From Euphorbia lathyris (Eukaryota; Streptophyta; Magnoliopsida; Malpighiales; Euphorbiaceae), in assembly GCF_963576675.1 (NCBI RefSeq), contig NC_088918.1:43681501-43745500 (forward strand): a stretch of 64,000 nt of DNA, given 5' to 3'. The notes under the pieces are model-generated. The model ran no database searches. It was not told the DNA's origin and was given only the letters and a program-made list of their open reading frames with translations. Positions 33,291 to 44,644 of the stretch are shown here, in pieces. Position 1 is the first letter of the stretch, and each line of letters opens with the position of its first letter. Made by a program: the position numbers and the translations under genes.

Positions 33291-33740
33291 CTACCATTTT
33301 CCACCTCTAGTCCCGTGAAAAGACGACACTGCTCTTGCAACAAATTCATTAATCCTCTCAAATTCCCAAATCCTCTCAAAAACTCAAAACTCTCTAAAAT
33401 CTAATTCGGATTAATTTGGTAAAGAAAAAACATGGGAAATGACTAATGATACGTAATTTTGTTCGAAAATATGTTTTATTTACGGTTGTTTATAGTAAAA
33501 TCGAATGATTTTTAAAAAATTAATTTTTCCGTGTCGGGGCATGTGAACAATGTGCCTCCACCTATGGTAGAGGCATATTGTTCACATGCCCATCACGCCT
33601 CACCACACATGCCTCACCATGTGGTGAGGCGTGATAGCCACACGTCCGCGTTTCGTAGAGAGAAATTTTTTTTTTTTACAAAGACTAAAATAATAAGGGC
33701 AGCTTTGTCATTTCATGGGACTAGGGGTGGAAAATGGTGG
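33291..33740. repeat. Foldback repeat with two abutting central hairpins
   Basis: The outer arms at 33291-33336 and about 33692-33740 are inverted copies (ACCATTTTCCACC-CTAGTCCC). In the centre, 33537-33591 forms a 22-bp stem with one mismatch, and 33592-33635 forms a perfect 16-bp stem (ATCACGCCTCACCACA). The two hairpins touch with no gap. I could not find a clear target duplication. It is probably a non-autonomous DNA transposon. The ORF at 33531-33836 is an artefact of the hairpins. Confidence 0.6.
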
Positions 33741-34255
33741 CCGGATATAACAACACCCTTAATTTACCTTCAACATTTCTCTCCTACAACACTATTTTAT
33801 ATGCAAAAAAATGTATTCTTAAATATTATTCTTTAATTATAATTATTTGCCTTTATATTAACCCTTTCTCTCTTACCACAAATAAGGGAAAATTCAAGAA
33901 TTTTTTACTTAAAATTGCATTAATAATATAAAACGTCGTATAAAAAAGACCAAATTTATAATCCTAAAATGATAATTAATCTTATTACACGTGAACTAAT
34001 GAGATGTCCCTTATTAGAGCAGGGTTGTTGGTCCTCAGTCACTCGTTGATCATTAATCTATCTTATTCAAGTATTTAAAGGGTCTCAGCAAACTCAACTC
34101 AGATTGTATCATATCAAATTGGTGTGGTGAGCATGGACTTGAACGGTCGACGCCATGATCCAGTTGAATAGATTTGTGATTCCTAAATCATCTAACACCC
34201 TTCGACATCAACTCAACTAGAACCTCTATAGGTTACACTAGAGTTTGACTAGCGA
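33741..34255. other. AT-rich DNA, no gene seen
   Basis: No coding or RNA feature is recognised. The part from about 34020 may be the leader of the gypsy remnant that follows. Confidence 0.4.
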
Positions 34256-35117
34256 ATGAAGACCTGTTTGGTCTCTTTGGATCTAGAACAGAGGAAGTTC
34301 ATGGACGAAATCTACAACGTGGGTTTGGTCCGCGCAACAGAAATGACAATTGTTAGAGTGGAACTAAAAGAGGCAAGGAAAGCTAACAAATGTCCCGACA
34401 GACATGACTCTATTGCTTTCTCTACTGGGCACCATATTGTTCAAACTTGTCCACAAAAGAGGGATTTGTTCTTGGATTCTCAGCAAGACAAAATAAGGGA
34501 CAGATCTAGGGGAAGATAGCTCGACCCCTGTTATAAGAGATGTCACCATTCCAGGACACCATCTCAAAGACATCACCACTATTCCGATGAATCAAGATCT
34601 CCTAAACAAAAAAAGTTTATTTGATAGAACTCCACCGAATCTCACTACATAGATCAGAATGAGAACCACCTAAAAGCTTGGGGGTCCAAGATTTAAGGAT
34701 CAACGATAACCCAAACCAGATCAAAGGTCTGGAGATGGTGAAAATCCCTTTGTGAAGGAGGAAATGTACAACCTCATTCTTAAGGAACTCTGAAACACCA
34801 TGGAAGATGAAGGCATCGATTCCAGGATCCTCAAAATAACGAACACTAGCTCACCACTCTGCGTAGATATTTTGACAAGGCCCATGCGAAAGGGATTCAA
34901 ATATCCCTCACTGGAAGAATATAATGGACTAACGGACCCCACTATTCATGTAAAGAACTCATGTAGATCTTTAGAGACTACGACGATCACATATGCTCTC
35001 ATGTGTAGAATCTTTCCTACCACACTTAAGGAAGCTGTAACATATTGGTATGAACAACTCTTGCACAAATCTATCTACTGGATTTTATGTCTTATAAACA
35101 ATTATTTGAAGATATAA
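34256..35117 (+). pseudogene. Gypsy gag fragment (Tat/Ogre-like)
   Basis: The frame at 34800-35117 encodes PMRKGFKYPSLEEYNGLTDP, CRIFPTTLKEAVTYWYEQLL and HKSI, the standard order of the retrotransposon gag core (P-x-F-K-P...Y-G-DP...F-P-L...A-W...SI). An upstream frame, 34256-34519, is charged and may be the gag N-terminus, with several stops between the two. The fragment stops where the next LTR begins. No LTR or pol belonging to it was found. Confidence 0.65.
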
Positions 35118-36854
35118 ACTAATTGTAAATGAATTGTTGTATATTATACCTATTTTTACTCCTTAATTCTCATGATTTAATTGGATAATCAAAGCTATTA
35201 ATGGGAATTTTAAGTGATTTTTCTATAGATTGGCGAAAGAGGACCTTGGTAGATTACTTGTGCTTAATTGGAGTGAAATTGGTATTTTGGAGGAGCAAAA
35301 AGACCAAAATGGAGAACTAAGGATCAAAGAGGAATTTGGAGAAAATATATTATGCTCAGACCTGGACTGGCAGTCCAACTTATCCGTACTAGTAGTTCAG
35401 ACTTAAATTCTAGCAATCCTGAATTCCAAAATAATCATATTCCTGAGCTGGGCTGGCAGTCCAACTTACATGGACTAGTAGTCCAAGAGCAAAATTCAGC
35501 AGCTATAAACTACACATTTCTCACTTTGAAATGGGGCATAAAATGGGTAGCCGTCATTAACTCCCAACAAGGAATCCTAGATTGCTCAAAAAAGGGTCAC
35601 TACTTGGCGGAAGAGTTCACGATGCGCGCAAGAGGAAAGACGAGCTTAAAGATGAAGAACAACCAGAGAAAAATGAGAACAACTAGTTGGGTGAAACATG
35701 GAACAAAAAAAATGTGGATTATCACTCTTCCCTAAATTATTAGAGACCTTTCATGAAGGAGAATTTAATATGCTGCAGAACAGCCATAGCCTGGAGAAAA
35801 TCATGAAGTATAGGCTGTCTGCTTGTGTGACAGACTGTTCTTTGCTCTGGTAGAATAGTCTGTCAGACCCATATCTCTTAAATTTTTTTTATCATTTATG
35901 AACAATTATTTTGCTGAACCATAGGCTATTTAAAGAGCCTTCTTTTATGTTTTGATTTATTCATCTCCTCCATCTCCTTCAACCTCCATTGAAGCACCTT
36001 CGAATCTCCATCCACCGAGGATTATTCAAGGTCCGTCTTTAAGTCCTAGGAAGCCGGCTGCAGGGTAGACAGGTTCATTGAAAGGGATTTTCTCATCTCC
36101 TTTCATCTAATTATGTTTTTATCCATTGATACAGTCTATGAATCCTAGGCTAATTGTATCCCGTGACAATGTTCTTCATCTTTAATAATATTTTAGCTCT
36201 TATTTTGTTCAATGATTTATTTATTTAATCTTTGTCTTACGCTTTATTCAATTGGTTTAACTCATTCAAAAGCCCCAAAATCTAGTTGTCACATATTGTG
36301 AGCTGAATCTGACCTAGTCAGAGCCTAGGAGATTGACGACCTCTTAGTTGATTAAGCCCAAATTGCTGAGCCTTAGACCTAGTTTCGGCCTTACAAGGGA
36401 ATCACACACTAGGGACTTCAGGAGGGTAAGTAGGGTTAATCGCCTTGAATACAAGTGCCCTAGATTAGGTTTTTAATCAATTGACCTAATAACCTATCTT
36501 CATTATTATCGTTCATACCATGTTCCTTCAGGTAATTGCATTAGTGAAAGATCACCTATGAGTAGTTTAACTTAATTAGGCGTAGTTTAACTTAATTAGG
36601 AGTAGAATAACGTAATCAGAATTAGAATAACTTAGCTAGGAGTAAAGTAATTCAACTAGGAGTAGATTAACTTAAACAAAACCAACTGAAAACCCACACA
36701 GCTTAGATAACACCTGAGACCAAGTAGCTCGATACTTGCTGGAATAAATCCTGTGGATTCGATACCTGGACTTTCCAGATTTTATTACTTGATAACGACG
36801 GGGTACACGTATCCCTTAGTGAGCCTTGCGGTACCGACGCCGTGAGGCGCATCA
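35118..36854 (+). mobile_element. Left LTR of Athila-like family C/D, with non-matching 5' half
   Basis: It ends GCATCA at 36854, 6 bp before a tRNA-Asp-type primer site. The segment from about 35975 to 36854 is nearly identical to 56065-56946. The first 850 bp has no counterpart in the right LTR, and the expected TGATAAGG start is absent, so the left limit is uncertain. It carries palindromic words GGACT-N3-AGTCC (35364-35376 and 35472-35484) and GTCTG-CAGAC types (about 35817-35870). The ORF at 35352-35735 is not a gene. Confidence 0.6.
36555..36676 (+). repeat. 19-20 bp tandem repeat in the LTR
   Basis: About six imperfect units built on AGGAGTAGTTTAACTTAATT. The same array is at 56650-56768 in the second LTR copy. 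Confidence 0.8.
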
Positions 36855-36860
36855 AGTTTT

Positions 36861-36879
36861 TGGCGCCGTTGACGGGGAT
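36861..36879 (+). promoter_or_regulatory. Primer binding site, tRNA-Asp type
   Basis: TGGCGCCGTTGACGGGGAT matches the complement of the tRNA-Asp 3' end with one mismatch (A for C). It starts 7 bp after the LTR end. It sets the element on the plus strand. Confidence 0.85.
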
Positions 36880-37249
36880 TTATTTCTTCTGCAATATCGA
36901 ACCAAAGGTCGAATTGTTAGTTTAGGCATTCGTTTGTGAATACCCTTTGTCTATATCGTTTATACTTGTTTATTTATATACTTTTTTTTTGTAAATTATC
37001 GTTTACTTGTTCATATGTTGAATAAATTAGGTTATACATTTTTTGTTTCTGTATATATGCCATACGAATGTGGCATGTTATCGTGTAAAAATTTGTATTA
37101 CTTGTTTCGCCAAAAATAGGTTAAAACACTCATGTAGGACTACGTAATATTGTATGATAATACTATATGATAAACTTGTACACTAGATAGTTATACTCTC
37201 CTTCTTTAAGGAAAACATTTTTATTTTATTTATCTTTTCTTTTCAGCAT

Positions 37250-38526
37250 ATGCATACTCGATCATCAGAAATACCGTGTGTCCCTCTTAACCTTGAACTT
37301 GAACGTACTCTTCGCAGGAGCAAGCAAAATAGGACTATCAAGCCAGACAAAATCAGTGAGCCTATCAAGATGGCTGAGACCAACCCTCCTAACAACAACA
37401 GGAATAATGAGAACACTGAAACAAGAGTTGACACTCGCTTGATGAGCGAAATCTTAGCACCACACCGACACCAGCACCTGTCTGGGATCACTGCCCCAAA
37501 CATTTCAGCTAACACCTATGAAATCAAGTCAGGCATTATTCACTTGATTCAACAAACGGGATTGTTTGGAGGAGAAGCACATGAGAGCCTGAACGATCAT
37601 CTGGATCGCTTTCTGATGTGCGTAGACACTGCGAGAACAAATGGGGTTCCCCAAGATATGCCAGGCTGAAGCTATTTCCGTTTTCACTAACTAGGCAAGC
37701 TCTGGAATGGCTGAGAACACTAGAGCCCGGGTCAATCACCACATGGGCAGGATTGGAGAAGGAGTTCTTATCCTACTACTTTCCTCCCTCGAAGACAGTG
37801 ATGCTGATGGGTGAAATCACTTCATTCCACCAACCCGAGCACGAAGCGCTCCACACTTCTTGGACCCGATTCAGGAAAATGCTGCGCATGTGCCCTCATC
37901 ATGACATACCTAAACATCAGTTGGTGAGCATCTTCTATCATGGCTTGACGCCCACTAACCGAGCTACTATGGACTCCGCCATGGGTGGAGATTTGTTTAG
38001 GAAGACCGCAACAGAAGTGTATGATATGATTAATGAGCTGGCAAAGAAGAGTGTGTAGTAGCAAGAGGAGAAACTCGTTGGCCCCATAAGGAAGCGGGTA
38101 TTTGCTATGGAAGATCAGGAACAGAGCCCAGTTTTTGGGGAGCTGAGTAGGAAGATGGATGCCCTATTGGCTAGGTTCAGCCAACCTCCCACCTGCGTGC
38201 ATTGTGGCGGCGACCACCATGGAAAGGATTGTCAAGCAGGTAGCCCTTTCGCTGGAGATGGGGTGGAGATGGTCAATTATGTTGGGGGACAACCGAGGTA
38301 CAACCAGAACTATAACAACTACAACCCTAACACCAACTACAAGTCCTACAACAACAACTACATGAGGCCTCAGCACCCGAACTTATTCTACTGGAACTCA
38401 AATCAGAATTTGCTTAGACCTCCCAATGGCTTTGTTCAAGAGCACAGAGAGCAGGGGCTTGGCATGCCCCCATATCAGCAACAGAACCAAAGGCCTATGC
38501 CACCTTCCAAGGAAGATTTCGGCTAG
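37250..38526 (+). pseudogene. Athila-like gag, broken
   Basis: The first frame (37250-37669) carries an N-terminal region and the beginning of the gag core (KSGIIHLIQQTGLFGG, NDHLDRFLMCVDTARTNGVP). A frameshift near 37665 leads into the frame of 37618-38058 (LFPFSLTRQALEWLRTLEPG, FFPPSK-like YYFPPSKT, CPHHDIPKHQLVSIFYHGL). Two stops follow at 38056-38061. The same frame then resumes with a zinc knuckle, CVHCGGDHHGKDC, and an Asn/Tyr-rich stretch to 38526. Gag would form the virus-like particle. A short relic, RLANNEAFCKDL, follows, and then protease, reverse transcriptase and integrase are all missing. Confidence 0.85.
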
Positions 38527-38780
38527 ACTTGCTAATAATGAAGCCTTCTGCAAGGATCTAAGCAATCAGGTAGCTCAGATCAATAGGGACAGACAGGAAA
38601 GGCCGTAGGGTTCTCTCCCAATCATTTAAGTTTTCAGTTTTTCTTTCTCCTTTTATGAATTTTGTTGATTGTTTTCATCGTTTCCATTTTTGTTCTTTTA
38701 GATTGTCAATTTTTGAACCCCCGTATATGCTTCCCGTTTCCTTACTGTTAAAAAAAAGGCAAAATTTCGCCCCGGGAGGT

Positions 38781-38885
38781 CCAGCTCGCCGAGCTGGGCG
38801 CTGCTGCCCAGCTCGCTGAGCTGCTCAGCCGAGCTGGCCAGCTCGGACGAGACGAGCAACAGTTCGGGATTTTTAAATCCCGAAC
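38781..38885. repeat. Cluster of perfect palindromes (CCAGCTCG words)
   Basis: CCAGCTCG-C-CGAGCTGG is at 38781-38797. Further CAGCTCG/CGAGCTG-type words run to about 38855. A 24-base hairpin GTTCGGGATTT-TT-AAATCCCGAAC lies at about 38861-38884. The cluster lies in non-coding spacer between the gag relic and the foldback. The same words occur in the right LTR at 55792-55853. Confidence 0.8.
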
Positions 38886-38901
38886 GAAAATATATATATA
38901 T

Positions 38902-40703
38902 GGGTGAGATCCAGCGTGACAAGGGATTAAGTTGTGACAAGGAGCTTATTGTGTGACATAACAAAACTACATAGTTTTGATAATAATTAAAAAGGGGAAG
39001 ATGACAAATTGGTAAATAAAATGAAAGAGAGGATAGAGAAAATTGTTTTATTTTTTTTCTTTAAAATGCATTTTCCCAACTTTTCCAATCTCGTTTTTCA
39101 AAAAATTTTATACCGTTGGACTCGTCTTAATTAAACGGTCATTTTAAGATCCATGAAGCTCAAGTAAAAAAATTTCCGGTGAACGGAATTCGGGTGGGCG
39201 TTTTCCGGCGAGAAACAAAGTACCCAGAAAATTCTCAAAACATTCCATAAAATTTAAAACATTATTCTAAGAAACTTTAATTCTTGGGTCGAAACGGGAT
39301 TTCTTACGGTTTAGTCCCAATAAAACTTTTTCCTTAATTTTATACATGCTTCAACAATTTGTTGGGACAATACCGTAAGAAATCCCGCTTCGACCAAAGA
39401 ATTTGAGAATTTTCTGGGCAATTTGTTTCTCGCCAGAAAACGCCCACCCGGATTCCGTTGACCGAATTTTTTTTTACTTGAGCTTGAGGGATCTTAAAAT
39501 GACCGTCTAATTTAGACGAGTCTAATAGTATAAAATTTTTTGAAAACAAAGGTTAGAAATATCGGAAAAATGTATTTTAAAGAAAAGAAATAAAACATTT
39601 TTCTGTTGTAACAAATGGTACACTGATTTGGAACAATGTAAGTAGGACAAAAAACGTGTCCAGAAAATTATCAAAAAATTCAAAAACATGTAAAACATTA
39701 TTTTAAGAAACTTTAATTCTTGGCTCAAAGCGAAATTCCTTACAGTTTTGACCCAATAAATTGTTGAAGCATGTAAAATTGATAAAATTAAGGAAAAAAA
39801 ATTATTGGGACTAAACCGTAAGAAATCCCGCTTTGATCCAAGAATTAAAGTTTCTTAGAATAATGTTTTACATATTTTTGAATTTTTTAAGAATTTTTTG
39901 GGCACTTTTTTTCTCGCCAGAAAACGTCAACCCGGATTCCGTTCACCGAATTTTTTTTACTTGAGCTTCAAGAATCTTAAAATGACTGTCTAATTTAGAC
40001 GAGTCTAATAGTATAAAATTTTTTGAAAAACGAGGTTAGAAATGTCAGAAAAATGTATTTTAAAGAAAAGAAATAAAACAATTTTCTGTTGGAACAATAT
40101 AAGTATTATGTTGGAACAAATGGTACACTGATTTGGAACAACGTAAGTAGGACAAAAAATGTGTCTAGAAAATTATCAAAAAAATTCCAAAACATGTAAA
40201 ACATTATTTTAAGAAACTTTAATTCTTGGCTTAAAGCGAGATTCCTTACATTTTTTACCCAACAAATTATTGAAGCGTGTAAAATGGATAAAATTAAGGA
40301 AAAATTTTTATTGGGACTAAACCGTAAGAAATCTCGCTTCGATCCAAGAATTAAAGTTTCTTAGAATAATGTTTTACATTTTCTGGAATGTTTTGAGAAT
40401 TTTCTGAATACTTATTTGCTCGCCGAAAAACGCCCACCCGGATTCCGTTCACCGGAATTTTTTTTACTTGAGTTTCATGGATCTTAAAATGATCGTTTAA
40501 TTAAGACGAGTCCAACGGTATAAAATTTTTTGAAAAACGAGGTTGGAAAAGTTGGGAAAATGCATTTTAAAGAAAAAAAATAAAAAAATTTTCTCTTTCC
40601 TTTTATTTACAAATTTGCCACTCCTTCTGGTTAATTACAAAATTGGTCATTGTCACACAATAAGACTTGTCACACTATAAGAAATGTGCCACACCTGATC
40701 TCT

Positions 40704-40705
<2 letters not shown>
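38902..40705. repeat. Multi-hairpin foldback element in an AT microsatellite
   Basis: The outer arms (38902-about 39330 and about 40290-40705) are inverted copies; shared landmarks are GTGTGACA, the CCCACCCGGATTCCGTTCACC block and the AAATCCCGCTT-type block. Between them the same two half-units recur at about 39340-39600, 39600-39770, 39770-40060 and 40060-40270 in alternating orientation, giving three consecutive inverted pairs. It is flanked on both sides by TATATA runs. It has no coding capacity. It may be a foldback-type DNA transposon inserted at TA. Confidence 0.75.

Positions 40706-40706
<1 letters not shown>

Positions 40707-40736
<30 letters not shown>
40707..40736. repeat. (AT)n microsatellite
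   Basis: About 15 AT units at the right edge of the foldback element; the matching run on the left (38890-38901) is shorter. Confidence 0.9.
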
Positions 40737-40741
<5 letters not shown>

Positions 40742-41389
40742 GGGATGAACATTCATCCCCCTTCTTCATCTTCTTCCTTTCCTTCTTTCCCTTTTCTCTC
40801 TTTTTCCTTTTTCACCACCCTAACCCCCAAATCTTCGTTTCTAACCCGAAATCAACAAACAAGCTATGAATTCTTACCTATTTTTGATTTCATGCATGAT
40901 TCTAAGGTTAGATTTTAGTTTAGAACATTGGTTTTGGGATTTTTACCTCCTTTTCAAATTTTCACTTGTTTGCTTGTTTCTCTTGGTTTTCTTGCAAATT
41001 TATGACTTTATTATGATCAATATGTGCTTTGGGTATGATTTGAGTTCTTAAATTGTGATTTTTGGAGAAATTGCTCAAATTGGGTAAAACATCCATTTTA
41101 GCTCGAAATTCAACTATGCAATTTATAGTTGAAAACTTGTCAATAGGACCCATTTTCACATTCTTAACACATTTTGGTCACTGGGCCTCGTTGATTTTGC
41201 ACGGATTGAGAGTTATGGGTCAATTACTCTATTTTTAGGGACAAAAAGCTTTACATTTTGGTCCCTAAGTTTCTAATCTTGTCTTTAATCATGTTTATGG
41301 GTTGATTATTTGGGTGGTTTTTGTATAATTAAGTATATAGGCGTGTTCTGACTAGTCCGTTTTGGTTTCCCTTCTGATTCTCAGGAACT

Positions 41390-42598
41390 ATGGGTAGAAA
41401 AGGCAAGGCTAAGGTTGTCGTAGAAAACGAGGCCGATTCCGACGTCGAATTCATTGACGCCTTACAAGATAAGTATGGTTCTCATTTCGGGTTGATTAGT
41501 GAGGAAGAGGGGGAAAAATATGAACGGTTTTCCAACCAAGCACATTCCCCCCGAATTATCATTGACCAAAAATACTTAGCATCTATAGGGTTGGACAAGG
41601 ATTTCAAAGAAATCCTAAAGTTCCAAGGCTGGTACCACCTAGCCACAAAAAAGACCGTCGCTTATGACAACTATACTGTAGAGTTTCTAAGTACCCTGAA
41701 AAAAGAACTACCCATAGGTACTGATAAATACTCCTTCCGACTGAACGGTAAACCTTATCGCCTCAGTGAGACACAGATAGCAGCTTACATGGGAGTTTAT
41801 AGCCCAAGTGATGCAGTCTCGGGTTTCGAAAAACCCATGACTACGAAAAACGCCTGGTACGAATTGACCGGAACGTTAGATTATGATTCCAGCACTGCTA
41901 GCCCAAGATCACTTCGAGACCCACTCTTAAATCTTGCACACAAATTTATAGCACATAACCTATTAGGCAAGCACGAGAGTAACAAGGGCTCTAGCACCGA
42001 AGTGCTTATATTGTGGTGTGTGGCAAATAATAAACATGCTGACAATGTTAAGGCCATCTTTGAGGGTTTCCGGAGCTAAACAAGTAAGAAACGCGGCTCC
42101 ATTGGGCTTGGTTATTTGGTGACCCACTTCCTTGATGACCAGTTCAAAGACTTGGTCATTAACGAAGACGGTTTCCATCCTACACTGTTTAACGCCAATT
42201 TTCTAGGAAGATCTACTTTTCAAGCAGTTTTGCATAGAGATCCATCTGTAGGAGCAAGCTCAAGCGGCCAGATGCGGAAACGAGCACGAAGACCACCACA
42301 ACAAAGAGACGAAGAGCAAGTAGGAGCTGAGGGGGAAGGAGCTGCAGCTGCAGCAGAAGGGTACCGAGCGGAGTACCAAGAGCCGGGGGCACAAGCTCAA
42401 TTCCAAGCTATGAACACGATGATGGCAGAAATGCGGGATCTCAACCTCCGAACCTTCAACACTGTTCAGCAGATGGACCAACAGTTCACCAATTTTGAGC
42501 AGAACATGGATCGGAGGCTCACTGGTCTCGAGTACATAGCGGTAGACTACTGCAAGCGCTATAACATGCCATGGCCGTATCCCCCGGCCGATCAGTAA
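41390..42598 (+). pseudogene. Athila ORF-1 type protein gene (family C), one in-frame stop
   Basis: A single 402-codon frame from the ATG at 41390 is interrupted by a TAA at 42077-42079 (after codon 229). Residues 1-20 are basic and acidic low complexity. A globular part contains KFQGWYHLA, LPIGTDKYSFRLNG and LRDPLLNLAHKFIAHNLLGK then LILWCVANN. After the stop come LVTHFLDDQF, a basic KRARRPPQQR stretch, an alanine/glutamate-rich linker, a predicted coiled coil (TVQQMDQQF, MDRRLTGLE) and a proline-rich end. The order is the same as in 5304-6560. It is the extra ORF that Athila elements carry between pol and the 3' LTR; its role is not known. Apart from the stop, it is well preserved. Confidence 0.82.
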
Positions 42599-44093
42599 GT
42601 TGTCTTCTCCACCCTAACTTTTTGCACATGTGTTTTATGGTTTTAGATGCAATGTTGGAACTTATGGCATAATTTAAGTGTGAGGAGGAGGGGTAGAAAA
42701 ACTTACAAAAATTTGTATAATTTTTAAATTTTTGTTGCGTCGTGTCTAGTTTAGTTTAACGTTTGCGGGTTTTATTTATGTTTTGCATGTTTAGGACCTA
42801 AAACCGTGAACCTCCTTCGAATCTAAACTTCGTTATTTGTTTTTGAGGGCTGAAAACCGAATCTAAGATTGCATGACAACTAGTTTAGATGTAGGACACA
42901 ATCCCTGTATCTGTAAAAGCATGAGCTAAAGTTTGCATTTAGACCCTACTTTTGAAGAAATGCTAAAAGCATTACTTAGGTAGATAACTTAAGAATGGGA
43001 GGCATGTGATATTAAACTTGAGTTTGGGGAGAACTAGTAAGCCCAAATTTGAAACCCAAGAACTGTGAGTTGAATTTGAGCCCAAGAGCGAACATCAAAA
43101 AGCTCTTTTTCTTGAAATTTTTGTGTGAATGCTTTGACTTGTGGAAAGATTACAGATTTTGCACCTAATACTGAGTTGAACCTGCATGCACTGATTTGAG
43201 ATGATAAACGATGAATTAGCCTCATTAGAATTAACCTTTTCTTTACCTGATTTTATCTTTTTCATCTACTCTAGGAAGCCCCTTTAAGCCTGTATTTTGT
43301 ATCTTGTAGATTTTCTTTCGTTCTAACCCAATTTTTGCAAAGTATCACTTAGTTTGTTACTTAACCCGAGTTTTTGCAAAGCTTTTGAGCCTTTGTTTTC
43401 TTCTAGCGCTTTATCTTTGTCTATGGAATCATAGTAGCAAGCCAAAAGGCTAAGAAGTGAATGAGCATTGCTATCCAAAAGAAAAAGAAAAAGAGACGAA
43501 CAAAAGAGGGAGAACTCTATCTCCCAGTTCTTAAAATTAGAACGTCTCAGAAAAAAATAATGAATAAAAAGCTCAATCACTTCACATTTTGCTAAAGCCA
43601 TTTTGAACTTTGTTTTTCTAGCGCTAGAACTCCTAACCCTTGTTGTACCTTTAACCCTCTAACCACATTACAACCCCAATTCGAGGCTGGTTTTTATATC
43701 ATCGGAGTTATATAGCATAGTAGAGGAACTCGGATGAACATGCAAAGTCAACGTAATCCTAAGCAAGAACATAAGCCGAGAGTAAACACTTTAGCCGCTA
43801 AAATTGTGTGAATCGAGTGAACTACCTATGGTGAGGTGTTTTACTTAGCTATCCCCTTAAGCTCGTTTAATTGAACATGTGTCCTTTTTCTTAAACATAT
43901 GACCTGTGATAATTGAAATGCGGCTTTTGGATATCGTGTCTCTACATTGTGATTCCGAATGCATATAACTACAGATGCTCGAAATTGTGTCAAGCACCTA
44001 GTAAAACCAGGAAGTTTCCTAGCTTGCTTGTGATTGCGGGTACAGTTTTTTAGTTTACTTGGGGACAAGTAAAGTTTTAAGTGCGAGGAGGTT
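42599..44093 (+). other. 3' untranslated region of the family C element
   Basis: Non-coding. It ends in the plus-strand primer GCGAGGAGGTT at 44083-44093, immediately before the LTR. Short ORFs here are incidental. Confidence 0.7.
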
Positions 44094-44200
44094 TGATAAG
44101 GATCAAAAAACCCTATCTTTGGGTACGATTTTAGGACGGTTTTTAGCGTTATTTTATGAATAAGAGAGCAATTCTCGCATTTATATGCTTTTGTGTGAGT
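44094..44200 (+). mobile_element. Second LTR of the Athila-like element, first part
   Basis: It begins TGATAAGGATCAAAAAACCC straight after the purine tract. It is interrupted after 107 bp by a solo copia LTR that duplicated TGAGT (44196-44200 and 55430-55434), and it resumes at 55435. Confidence 0.88.
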
Positions 44201-44644
44201 TGTTGGGGTTTAGTGTCCTATAGACAATTGTTCTAGGATATGAACTAAATATAAATGAAGTGTTCTTTATGTCTTTTGTTTTAATAAGATATGGTTTCAT
44301 AACTATATAAAGGCAACCTCTTTTAAGAACTACATAAGTCTGATAAAAGGAAATCCCTAAGTTTGTTTAAAGTGATTATAAAGTGTTCATACAAGCATGA
44401 AGTGAGACGAAACTTTATAATAAACTAATAAACTTAAAACCACCCTAAGTCAAGTAATATGTTTGGAAAAGGATTGACATATCACTGTTGAGACTTGCAT
44501 GTAACAATGTCTTCTGTCAAGACAGAGAGCTGATCTCACAAGCTTCAGATATACAGATAATCTGGACAGTTGCATGGATCCAATGAAAGGGAGTTCATTA
44601 GGATTGGGGACCCGACTTGAGATAACAGGATGGGTAGATTTATC

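Noticed and set aside
33531..33836. 101-codon plus-strand ORF
   Set aside because: Its first part is the two central hairpins of a foldback repeat, and the rest is T-rich DNA.
35352..35735. 127-codon plus-strand ORF
   Set aside because: It lies inside an LTR across palindromic words and has no recognisable domain.
36555..36676. Tandem repeat considered as a CRISPR-like array
   Set aside because: The units are contiguous and imperfect with no spacers, in a plant LTR.
38159..38365. Threonine-rich ORF overlapping gag
   Set aside because: It is a shadow frame of the Asn/Tyr-rich end of gag.
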